Shown in pieces: positions 11,501 through 22,173 of a stretch of 64,000 nucleotides of DNA. The DNA comes from Staphylotrichum longicolle (lineage: Eukaryota > Ascomycota > Sordariomycetes > Sordariales > Chaetomiaceae): the NCBI GenBank assembly GCA_019096155.1, contig JAHCVI010000001.1:682001-746000 (forward strand), read 5' to 3'. Below the pieces are notes generated by a model that saw only the letters and a list, made by a program, of their open reading frames with translations, did no database searches and was not told the origin of the DNA. The position numbers and the translations under genes were made by a program. The first letter of the stretch is position 1, and each line of letters begins with the position of its first letter.

Positions 11501-14500
11501 ATACCCTGCCTGATCGCATTTCGCGTATTCGTATGAACGTGGTTGATGTCTCCCCTGCCCCCTCCTCAGGGCCCTGTGACCCATTGACGCAGCATTCCGC
11601 TTTGGGCGATTCAGGGCCGCGGTTCTGGGGGCTTTGGTGGGCCTCCGCCAACAAGCACCAGCAGAAGGGATGTGGGCGGGAGATTCAGCACCCACGACCC
11701 TCGACCAGGGCAATCCCGGGGCTGGGGACTTGCGGAGCTGCGGCGCAGCGATTGATTCGATGCGTTCCACGAAGGGCATCGTCACGGGCCACATCGGGTC
11801 CACCGCCTCTCGCTTGCATGGGCGGTTTTGGGACATCTGATCGTTGACCACGCCCCTGCTCGCCTGCAACAGAGTTGCGGACCCAGCCGACGAAGACCGC
11901 TTTCCCGATTTTGTCATCAAGACATCGCCCACAGCATTCGACGGCAAGAGGATAGGGGCGATGGCAAGAGCGGAATTGTTCAGTTCCGGCAACGGCTGAG
12001 ACGGAGAACTACCTTTCGTACCGTAGGTTCGGTACGCATCGCCCATCTCGAAGTTTGCGGCGACGCCGCAGCAGCGCTGGCTGAGTCTGGCGACAGGAAC
12101 GAGATGTGGCAACGGAACTTCCGAGACATGGCGCGCCCGGGCGTGTATGCTCTTCAGCTGTGATGCGTCGCTCCCGGTCAACAGCAACACGGCCGCCCAG
12201 AGACCAGGTTTGTCTTTTACCATGCTCCCCGTCCCAACTGGTTCAAGCGAGAGTCAAAGCACGGGGTCTTGGTTCAACCGTCTGCCTGACCATCCCTTGT
12301 TTTGGTACCCTATCTCGCCTCGAGCTCGCCGATAACCTTGAAGTCGGCGCTGATGCAACCATTTGTGCCGTTCTGTTTCGAGAACAACGCGATTGTCCAT
12401 TGATGAATCATGGGCGACGTGTTTCAAGAATCACCCGGAGCAGACTCCGAATCCCGTTCCGAAGGAGCATCCCGCCATTTACGTCACAGTGACCAAGGTA
12501 ACATTAGCGTTCTCCAAGGCACCGGATGCTGATGTGCCCTCCAAGCTTCAGCTCCTCCATGCCCTCTCATGCACAAGTGTTCGAAAACGAAAGCGGGCTC
12601 TCAGCCCGGCCAACCAGTGTCCCCGGAACCACCTCCGCAAGACAAGCATCCAAGGGAGCACTCCAAACTCAGTGGGATCCAGCAGCGATGTCGATTTGGC
12701 GAGGTGGATGCAAGTTCAGTTCCTCCACACCGTCATTTGCTCGACTCCATACCCCAGACGAAGCCCGCGAGGCTAGCGCAGATGCAGATTTCGCGCTGTC
12801 GGATGGGGTAAGCCCAACTGTTCAGCGTCGACGAAACGGGACATGGAGCGCCAGGGGCATAAGACAAAGTTCAAGGCCGTTTTTTTCTAGCGCCCTGCTT
12901 GCCCTTTCTCGAACTTAAGGTTAACTGTCAAAGACACCATCCACCGGTAGTGCTAAGTTACATCAATCAGGTCCAGCTCGCTAGGGTCGGATGGATTGTG
13001 TAAAGAGAGGCAATCTCATGGGCAAACACCGTGCGCAAAGTGAAAGGGGAATAGGACGCCGGCCACGCGAGGTTGATCCGCTCGGTGCTGTGCCGCTGAC
13101 AAGAACATGGGGACCGCCTGCTTTGTGGTCGAATTTGCTGGCAACCTGGGGGTCGAGGCAGCGAAGAAGGGGGACCCATGCCATCCACGCGAGGGGCCAG
13201 CCTCCTCCCCGCAAGCACCCTTCCGCTAGCCTCGAGGCAATTCCGGGTTTAACAGAATCTCGGCGCGTTGAAGATGCACCCAGGCGGTGGTGTGGTTCGA
13301 GCCAAGACATCCCAACATGAGCTCCTGGAAAGCCTCAGGGCTTGTGACGGGATTGAGGCCGCGCCCCGGCAATTCGGTGTTCACTAGCGGGTCAGAGGAA
13401 GCGGCGGAACGAGGCGAGAACACAACACAACCTCTCTGATCAAGCTTCTGGCCAACAGGACAGGGGGAGCCATCAGCCAACCTGCCGGACACTCGGCAAG
13501 ATTACTCGGCCGAGCGCTGACAAAAACGCACTCCCCCTCTTTCCTGGCTCGCCTGGACGGCGACCAGCCTCCAATTGTCCGAGGTATCTGCGAACACACA
13601 CACACGCTCTGCCAACTGATAGGCGTTTTTGCTCTTTGACAGCAATAAGGCAGCGAGTTGGGTTGATCTGCCTGCAGGAGGACCATGAGCGCGGGGATCC
13701 CTTTGTCATTGATGCCCACCCGAGCTAAACGAATGTGGTAACAATCCGTGAGCGGATCCGTTTTCAACCTGGTATGCGGGAGATGGGTCAACGGTACCCC
13801 ACGTGTGGAGGAAGCATCCCAGACATGGTCTTCCGCCGAGTGGTGAATTTGAGGTTCAGAGACACTGGTCGATCTCAACGTCATGGATGAGTTGCAGAAT
13901 CATCGATCGAGGAGAGACGCCTGAACTGACGGCTCCCTGGGAGATGCTGTTTACACTGCTATCGGACAGTCATGGCGCCTTTTCTTGGGTCCCTTGGAAT
14001 TGCAAACTGCCGCCTACCCCCGGTGCTGTTCGGGGTGTGCCAGTTCGTTTCTGGTGATACTTGCTTTTGTCGACAGTCGTCCACTAGAGTATGGTAACCA
14101 CCGAGATACCAAATGGTCAACAAACAAGACACCCAAGCCGCGTCCAAATCCGAAGCCCATCTGCCGACCAAAACAGCTCCCCCATATCCTCTGTGCAGGA
14201 GTCGCTTAACTGCCGGCCCGAGCACTCGCCAGCTCTCTCCCGAGAAGATTGCGAATACAGACTCAGGTTTCCCGACAAGCAACGCCGACTCCACCCAACG
14301 CTTCCACAACAAGCAACTCTGCCCGTTTACACCAGACAACGAACCGTTGTCCTCCCGAGACACCGACCAGGAACCTGGAACCTTCTTTTCCCCCTCGCAA
14401 GGAACAAAAAAAAACGGAAACAGCCGCTGTCCTAGCCAAACTGCATGTCCCACTCTTGCCCCCGAGCCCGCCTTCACGGACACCCAGGAACAGCAAAGCG

Positions 14501-16083
14501 CAGCCGATAACGGACGCCCGAGCTCAACATTCTCCACAATCCTTGACAAACCCACCACACGGCAAACATATCCACTCACTCCGACAGGTCCATTTACGGG
14601 GAGGGGGCCACAAAAACCAAACCAACAACACCCCTACACAGTAGACGTTGTCACTCCCCGGGGATAACCCAGGCTCACAGACGATGACGGGATCCCAGAG
14701 AATGGCTCAGGGGTCCCGTCCGGCCGGCAGGCAACAAAAAAAGGAGAAAAGAAAAAAAGAAAACAGAGACCGACCACCTAGAATCCCTACACCAAGAAAG
14801 GGAACATCCTATTTCCCCATCATGTCGAAACATCTTCCCCCCCGTCTCTCCATAACCTGTCTGTCCATGCCTGTCCTTGTCCGTCTGTGTCCAGGAAAGT
14901 AAAAAAGAGAGAAATAAGTCAAAGCGCGCGCAAAAAAGGAAAAGAACAACACGTGCCTACACACAAGATTAGAAGAAACAGAAGACGTAATGTCCAAACG
15001 CGGAAAAAGGAGGCAGGGAGAGAACGGTGGTGCAATGGAGAGAGAAACTGCCCTGGCATTTTGCCGCCAAGCGGGTCCTTGACTTCACTGTTGACTTGAT
15101 CTGGAGTCTGTGAGAGAGAGAACCGTGGCGAGAAACAGGATGTCCTGATTGCGAAGAACAGGCAGGTCGTGAGGGTTCTCAAGATCGTTACTGTAGATAG
15201 GCACCGGTGGCTCATGGCTAGATGGGATCGCTGCCAAAGGCTGCCTTGCCAGGCTGCTCACAGAAAGGTAGGTCTGCCGCTGTTGTGAGACAACCTGAAG
15301 GCATCGAGGCACGCAGCTTGACGACTTGACATGTGCGAGAACACGGGCAGGGGTCAAGGTGAGCACGAGAGAGTCTGTACAGAGAGCAACCAGACAAACA
15401 CCTCACCATCATTCTCAGCAACACACAAACCCGCAGTGGGCGGCCAGAGTTTCTATCAAATGGTATTCGCTTTTCCCCTAAATTAAGTACATAAACGTCT
15501 GCATGCCGTCGTGATCAGACGACGCGGGCAGTATATGCTGTGTCTCTGCCTGCCTCGGTCATCTGGTCAGGACTCGCAGAAGCCTTCTTCCTCTGAATCC
15601 GTGGTCTAAACCTGTGATCGTGAGGAAGAGTCGAGACTAGTGATAAGAACACACGAAAAGACCATAGCAGATTGACATAAGTCATCTCCACTCTCACTAC
15701 TCAACCAAGAGGAAGGAGTCGCCATGGAGTTGGACGACCGACCAATGGATGTTCAACCTGAGTCGACAACGTGAGAGGGAGGATCCTGTGTGTGAGCTCT
15801 TCGAATCGCGAGTTTCCAGGGAGGACATTTCTCTCCCGTCGAAGGTGGAATCGCGACGCATAGAAAACTGAGCCACACCACTCCCTGTCCAAGTGACAAG
15901 AACATAAAATGACACAACCGGCGGCAATACGCCACGAACCGACCTCTAAACCGAACCCTCTACGCGAAACGCCGTGATGTTTGAATGCGGGATGCCACCG
16001 ATCGGAGAACCAGCCACTGAATGATCTGGGTAATGCCTAACACTGACGGGGTGTAATCCGTCGCGTGTCACCAGGTGGTTCGT
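5576..16083. other. 10.5-kb gene desert between con7 and dbp2
   Basis: Both flanking genes read leftwards, so this interval holds the con7 promoter and leader at its left end and the dbp2 3' UTR at its right end. I could not assemble any exon chain or recognise any protein family in it. Four fairly long minus-strand frames occur (7243-7986, 8931-9866, 10111-10947, 11471-12223), but their predicted proteins are rich in Cys, Ser, Arg and Trp, have no recognisable domain and show no intron pattern. There is a GT-rich tract at about 5867-5897 and a TAACGTTA palindrome at 10342. Base composition looks ordinary, with no AT-rich RIP-like block and no obvious transposon. Confidence 0.55.
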
Positions 16084-18559
16084 CTACCACCGACGGTTGC
16101 CGACGGGCATAGCGTTGGCACCGTTGGCGCCTTGAGAACGACCTGTCGGAGCAGGGGTCAGCGAACAGTTCCAATGCTTCGAGGATAGTGAGTTGCAAAC
16201 TTACCGCCACGGAAGCCGCCGCCGCGGCCACGGTAGCCGCCATATCGGCCGCCGCCGCCACCGCCGCCGTACCGGACCATCTCGGCAAGGCGAGGATCAA
16301 TGTGCTGCTTCGCCTCTTGGAGAACACCAACGAGGTCGCGAGCCTGCTTAGCATCTGCAAGGCGTGTCAGTAAACCAGCTGAGCGGGATCAGGGAAAGGG
16401 CAAGGGGGACGCACTGTCAGTGGTGAAGAACGTGATGGCTGTGCCTTTAGCGCCGGCACGGCCAGTTCTACCAATACGGTGGATGTAATCCTCCGAGTTG
16501 TTGGGGTAGTCATAGTTGAGCACATGAGTAATGTTGCGCACATCTTGAGAACAAGGAAATGGTTAGCAACAGCGAGCAGGTTGGGTGCAAGCACCGTTCC
16601 AGCATGTACGAATGGCGGATGACACGGGATAGCTAAGCATGTTTCGTGATCCATGATGGCTGTACTTCTCTCCTTGGCAGGTGGGCTGTCCGTTGCGGTC
16701 AAGATGCCGGCGGGAGATGCAAAGCTCCAGGTCCTCGGGCCTTTGGGAATCTTGGAGACAAGCTTGATCGGGGTCAAGAGATGCCTACTCCACGCTTGTA
16801 CCACGGCAAAAAAGAAACGGTACAAGAGAAGCATTACGGCGTAGCATCGAGAGCAGCGTCTCTACTACGTCACGAATCCAAGACTCCGCACAGGGAGGCC
16901 GCGTTGACACAAGGTCAGGCATGTACGCGCAATCAAGAGAGCCCCTAGACACAAGAGTAAAGCACAGCACACTTCGATGCTGGAAGGCTGCCAAAGGGCA
17001 AGTGGGGGTTGAGGACGGAGGGGGGAGCACATACCGATACCACGCGACGCAACGTCGGTGGCGACCATGATAGGGCTCTTGCCGGTCTTGAATTGGTCCA
17101 AGACCCAGTCACGCTCGTTCTGTTGCTTGTCGCCGTGGATAGCTGGAGAACGTATTAGTGGATCGTCATGATACATCGTGATGGAGTAGAGCTTACAGAG
17201 CGCTGGCCAACCGTCTTGGCGAAGGAAACGGGTAATTTCGTCGGCAACACGCTTGGTACCAGTGAAGATGAGAATCTTGTTCTGGGCATCCTTGTCCTCC
17301 ATGACCTTCTCCAGGTGCTTGATCATCTTGTCGCGCTTCTCGCTCTCCGAGACAACCTCGACAATCTGGGTGATGCGGTGGTTGGCGGCGAGATCCATGG
17401 AACCAATGTTGACCTGGATGAAGTCGGTCTGGAAGTCGGAAGCCAGGGCGCGGACCTCCTTGGGCCAAGTGGCGGACCACATGCATGTCTGGCGGTCGGG
17501 ACGAATCTGGCCGATGATCTTGCGGATCTGGGGCTCGAAACCCATGTCGAGCATGCGGTCGGCTTCGTCGAGAACGAGGTAGGTGACACGGCGAAGGTTG
17601 GTCTTGCCCGACTCGAGCATGTCGATCAAGCGACCGGGGGTGGCAATGCACACCTCGACGCCGCGCTGGAGGTCACGGATTTGAGGGCCCTTGGGAACAC
17701 CACCGTAGACGCAAGTGTTGCGGATCCTCGACGACTTGCCGAACTTGGTGATCTCCTGCTGAATCTGAACCGCCAGCTCACGAGTGGGGGCGAGCACCAA
17801 GACAATGGGGCCGTCGCCGGGGGCGAGAAGAGGCTGGGCGTTGATGTGGACGATGGCGGGGAGGCAGTATGTCAGCGTCTTTCCGGAACCGGTCTCGGCA
17901 ATACCGACGACATCGCGACCAGAGAGAGCCATAGGCCAGCCTTGAGACTGGATGGCGGTGGGCGCAGGGAAGCCCTGGGCCTTGACTTCATCCATGACAT
18001 AGCGGGGGAAACCAGCCTCGTCAAAGGTCTCGACGGGCTTGGGGACATCGCGGCCAGCGACCGTGATGGAGTGATCGCGACGGAATTTTTCGACCTCGGC
18101 GGCGGAACGGGCGCTGACGTTGGGATGCTCCTGGTAGAACGACTTCTCGAACTTGGGAAGCGTGTCCAGGTCCCAGTTCTGCTTCTGCAGACCGGCGCCG
18201 AGGTTGGACATGCGATCACCACCGCCGCCACCATAGCCGCCGCCATATCCTCCACCGCCGTAGCCGCCGCCGCCGCCACCGTAACCACCACCACCGCCGG
18301 AATAACCATTAGAACCACTGTCACAAAGATGAATGTCAGCAACTGAGCATCAAGAAAAGCGATCGGGAAAAATGTAGAAGTCGAGCGATTCACGCTGGAC
18401 TGATGACCAGGTTGAGACGTACCCTTGGGAGTAACCGTTGGAATAACCACCGCCGCCACCGCCGTTGCGATCATAGCCACCAGAGTAACCACCACCGCCG
18501 CCGCGGGAGCTGTAGCCACCACCGCCATAGCCGCCGCCGCCGCCGCCGTAGGAAGACAT
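16084..18559 (-). CDS. dbp2: DEAD-box ATP-dependent RNA helicase Dbp2 (DDX5/p68 family)
   Basis: Six exons: 18559-18423, 18317-17197, 17142-17035, 16543-16415, 16354-16205 and 16142-16084. They make 567 residues, close to the usual fungal Dbp2 size. Introns are 105, 54, 491, 60 and 62 nt and all phases agree. The N-terminus is Gly/Tyr-rich. Helicase motifs follow in order: a Q motif ('PTAIQSQGWP'), 'AETGSGKT', 'PTRELA', 'TPGR', 'DEAD', 'SAT', 'VATDVASRGID' and 'HRIGRTGRAG'. The C-terminus has an RGG-like tail. Dbp2 works in the nucleus on mRNP assembly, rRNA processing and nonsense-mediated decay. The long third intron splits motif V between 'ASRGI' and the following Asp, where I recall the unusually late yeast DBP2 intron also sitting. 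Confidence 0.95.
16544..17034 (-). other. dbp2: Long 491-nt intron of dbp2 with an inverted repeat
   Basis: This intron is five to ten times longer than most others in the window. It has a GTATGT donor, a GCTAAC branch site near the 3' end and a CAAG acceptor. Inside it, CTTGTACC at 16795-16802 and GGTACAAG at 16819-16826 form a perfect 8-bp inverted repeat around a 16-nt U-rich loop (in the transcript). From the literature, the yeast DBP2 intron mediates autoregulation by Dbp2p. That this fungal intron does the same is inference. Confidence 0.75.
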
Positions 18560-19326
18560 GATTGCAGTTGAGGGTATGTGCGGGTTGTGATGTTTTGGAG
18601 ATGCAGCGAAGCCGAAAGGGTTAACGCGCTGTCGGGTTGGCTGATGAGAAGCCGATTATGGGCGCGTTGAAAAGGGCGTCGGTATGATGATCAGGAAGAA
18701 GCGACACGTCGACTGCAGGAATGCGTCGCGAGTTGAGTCTGAGCTGTAATACCGCGCTCGGAATAAATGAGCGGATTTGCACCTCGGTGATGGGCAGAGA
18801 GGATGACAAGGGGAGAGATGAAGATGGAGGATGCAAGTTTTCGTCGAGGCGAAAATCTTTTGTAAGGTAGGAAAGAGGATCAAGAAGTCGCCCCCAAGAA
18901 ATTTTCTGGGCCCTGCATGTGCTCTGGCCGCCAGGAAAATATTTTTGCAGGCAGGCACCCTGTCAGCGCGTTGGGTTGCTGGTAAGGGAGCGATAAGGCA
19001 GATAAAGACTTGGCGGTCAGGAGCAAATTGTTGCCTGAGGCAGTCACATTTTGGTATGAAACTCACCACGCAGCACCAGCCCTGAATTGGCATGCCTTCC
19101 AGGTTGACAAGTCACAGGTTGGATTCTCAAAACACTCTTTCCGCTTTGACTCGAGACATACAGCTTTGGGTCGAGCATGACAGGTCGAGATCTTTTCCAC
19201 ACTTTTCTTCTTTCAATTTCCACTTCTATAAGCTGATAACATAACCATGGCAAGCAAGCAGACCCATGTCTATGATGCAACTTCGTCCCTTCTCATCCAT
19301 TTTCTTTTGTCCAGACCCAGTGGAAG
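18560..19326. other. Intergenic: dbp2 promoter side and THI20-like 3' UTR
   Basis: This 767-bp gap lies between two genes that both read leftwards. It should carry the dbp2 promoter next to 18560 and the 3' UTR of the thiamine gene next to 19326. I see no further gene or RNA in it. Confidence 0.5.
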
Positions 19327-21670
19327 TTAACTTGAACTGTACATCTCCCAAAATGCAATCTCCATCTGCATCCTGTCAGCATCCCTACTACGACTGCATC
19401 CTACCATGCGAACAGCAGGTTGAATGACTGACCTTTGTGGCATGGATAAAGACCTTGGCCAGCTCTTCTATCCGCGCTGGGCTCTGGAGCACCGCGTGCC
19501 TCTCCAGAAGTTCTTTGTTCCAATTAGTCATTTCTTTCCCCATTGATTTCCTTCAGTCCACTCACCAGAGCCAACCGTGAGGGCTGAAAGGTAGTCGTCG
19601 GATACATAATTCTGAATCCAAGCCCAGTAGAGGTTGTCGTCTCTCTTGGACCGTGAGTCGGCATGAAGCTGCTTGGCGATGACGCCGTATCCGACGAGAC
19701 ACGGCGCCATGGCGATCTGGAGAGCCAGCCAGTCTTGGGACATGCCGATGTCAAGCACATATCTTTTCATCTGTCAGTGATGGGCTCCAGTCAGCCTGTG
19801 GCGTTCAGGGGCAACGGACCTTGTGTATGCGGTGCAAGCTGTTCCGGCGTCAGCTATCTCTACTGCTGTACTCTGGGCTGGAAGGGAGTTCGCTTGCCTT
19901 CCTTTTCCTCCGTCCGTCCCATTTCCTCTTTGGAAATGCCAAAGCCTTCACAGTATCCGATGTGCAGGTCCATTTCCCGGAGAGTAGCCCTGACGATGCT
20001 AGCGGACTGCCACGCACTCGGCTCAGCTCACTTGTCTTGCAGGACGCTCACTCGAGGGAGGCTCACCGCAGCGATATCCTTCAATGAACCGGCCTTGTAC
20101 GATGCGAGTGCGTTGGCTCGGGTGAAGTGTATCTGTCTCGAATCAGGAGAGTGTCTAGTTCAGGTCGAAAGAGGGCACAACTCACAAGGTAGAGATAGTC
20201 CTGGATCAGATAGCCCTTGAACGACTCCACCGGCAACGTCCCATCTCCCATGGCCAACACGAACGGGTGGTTGACGAATGTTTCCCAGACCGGCGCGACA
20301 TCCGGCCGTTCCAGGAGGTACTCGAGAAAGTGGCCCCTGTGACACAATCAGCCAAGAACTGCTGCGCAAGCAACGACCAGGAGGTGTTCCATACGGTGAA
20401 AACGGCAGGGCATAAACCGAATGAAAGTGATTCAACGGCCCATTCCCGCCTCCCAGCCCCGGCGCAGTCCGGATGCCCGCCTGGACATAGCGGCACGCCG
20501 TCCTCACCGCAGCCGGCATCTCCATGCCCTTTGCCAAGTTTGACGCGATCGCCGCTGCCAACCAGCCCATGTCAACATCATGTCGCACACACAAGCCACC
20601 TTCAACTCCACCACAAAGAAGGGGTCGAGGTCGAGAAGAAAAAAGAAAACTCACAAGCCAAAGAACACCCCGTCCCATGCGTATGTCTCGTCTCACAATA
20701 CCCCGTCTCCATCTTCACCACCACTTCTTCTTCTCCTTCACCACCATCACCACCACCACCACCGACGAGCACATCAACCACCCTCTCCCTCTCCCCCTCC
20801 CCCTCCGCCCCCTCCGGTGCGGCCGTCCCGTCCGCCTTGAACGGACAATGCCCGCCCTTGACGAGCACCCAGCGCGGGCCCAGCCTGCGGATCGCGCGCG
20901 CGATGGCCACGAGGTCGTCCACCGTGCGCACGCCCGCCGCGGCGAGCTTGCCGTTCTCCTCGGTCTCGGTGGTGGCATTCTCCAGCAGGCGCAGGGCCTC
21001 GGGCACGTTGGGGGTGACGATGGTGGCGAGCGGGAGGAGGCGGGCGTGCAGGATGCGCAGGGCCGAGGCCGGCAGGAGGTGCGCGCCTGTTGTGGCTATC
21101 ATTACCTAGACATGTTTGAGGGGTTGGTTAGGTGTGGGTGGGGGAAAGGTGAGTTGGGAAGGGGTGGTGAGTAAAAAAAGGGGGGGTGCGTACAGGGTCG
21201 ATGACGATGGTTGAGACGGCGTGGTGGACGAGGGCGTCGGCGATGGTCGAGATTGTTTCGGCTGAGCCGAGCATGCCTGGCATGTGGTTAGACACAAGAA
21301 CATGATAAGGAGAGTGAAAGAGGTTGGGTTGCAGGGAGGTACCCGTCTTGACAACGTCCACGCCGACATCTTCAATGACGGCGTCGATCTGCTTCCTCAG
21401 AAACTCGGGCGGCACGAAATGGATGTCGTAGACACCTTTGGTGTTTTGTGCCGTGAGCGCCGTCGTGGCCGTCATGGCGTAGCAGCCATGGGCGGCGATG
21501 ACCTTTTGGTCCGCTTCGAGGCCACTGTGAGAGCATATTGTGTAAGTCACTCACTTAGACACAAAAAGAATACACAAATGAGAACGGCGACTGAAAGGAC
21601 GACGAGGAGGAACGCACGCTCCGCCTGAGCTGTCAGAGCCGGCAATCGCCAGCACCCTTCCGGGAGCCAT
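19327..21670 (-). CDS. thi20: Thi20-like bifunctional HMP/HMP-P kinase and thiaminase II (TenA)
   Basis: Twelve exons: 21670-21618, 21524-21343, 21276-21194, 21105-20655, 20554-20395, 20336-20186, 20132-20067, 20006-19898, 19838-19820, 19762-19566, 19512-19433 and 19365-19327. They total 1590 nt (529 residues) with all phases consistent. The N-terminal half is a ThiD kinase: 'AIAGSDSSGGAG', 'VYDIHFVPPEFL', and the anion-hole/catalytic 'HGTGCS'. It phosphorylates the pyrimidine precursor of thiamine. The C-terminal half is TenA: 'GDGTLPVESFKGYLIQDYLYL', the presumed catalytic Cys in 'AMAPCLVGYG' and Glu in 'HATKMEIAFWEM'. An acidic, Gly-rich insert interrupts the kinase just before its 'GTGCS' motif. 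Two oddities: the intron 19839-19897 starts with GC, and the next exon is only 19 nt. I saw no TPP riboswitch upstream. Confidence 0.9.
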
Positions 21671-22173
21671 GTTGAACAGTTGCTGGTGTTGTCACTGCTG
21701 AGTGGTGGACCGGGATAAATCTCACTCAGACGGTTCTCACTGTTTGGCTCAGCAATGACAAGAGCCCGAGAATTGGTTTCGGAGCGGGGGTAGAGTGGGG
21801 TTGCGGATGCCCATTGTTAACAACCTGGAAGATACGAGATGGAGCCCTCCCAAGAGATTCTGGGAACTTCCAATTGCACGTCTCAGGTCCGTATACTGTA
21901 CATTACAGATATAGGCCAAAAATCCACCGACAAACAAGATGCTCAAACGCCAAGGTATTCCTCTCCCGTCCCTCTTCAACCAGGCCAGCCCCCAACCCCC
22001 CGATATGCAAGTCCACCATTGCCCCCCCCCCCCCAAACTCACCCTCCTGCTTTTATAGAAATACAACCGGCGCCAACAATGTGCCTCGATTTGCGACCCC
22101 GTCCTACCCGCCCCCTCACAGCCTATAAACCGAGAAAGGGAAACAAAAACAAGCATATCATGACGTCGTTCAG
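21671..22173. other. Intergenic: THI20-like promoter side and Rictor 3' UTR
   Basis: 503 bp between two leftward genes. A run of 13 C residues lies at about 22022-22034. I looked for a thiamine riboswitch (CUGAGA and ACCUGAU elements) and did not find one. Confidence 0.5.

Noticed and set aside
17168..18346. 392-codon plus-strand frame
   Set aside because: It is antisense to the dbp2 exons and reflects the third-base GC bias of the real gene.
21671..22173. Possible TPP riboswitch upstream of the thiamine gene
   Set aside because: The conserved CUGAGA and ACCUGAU elements are absent from this interval.
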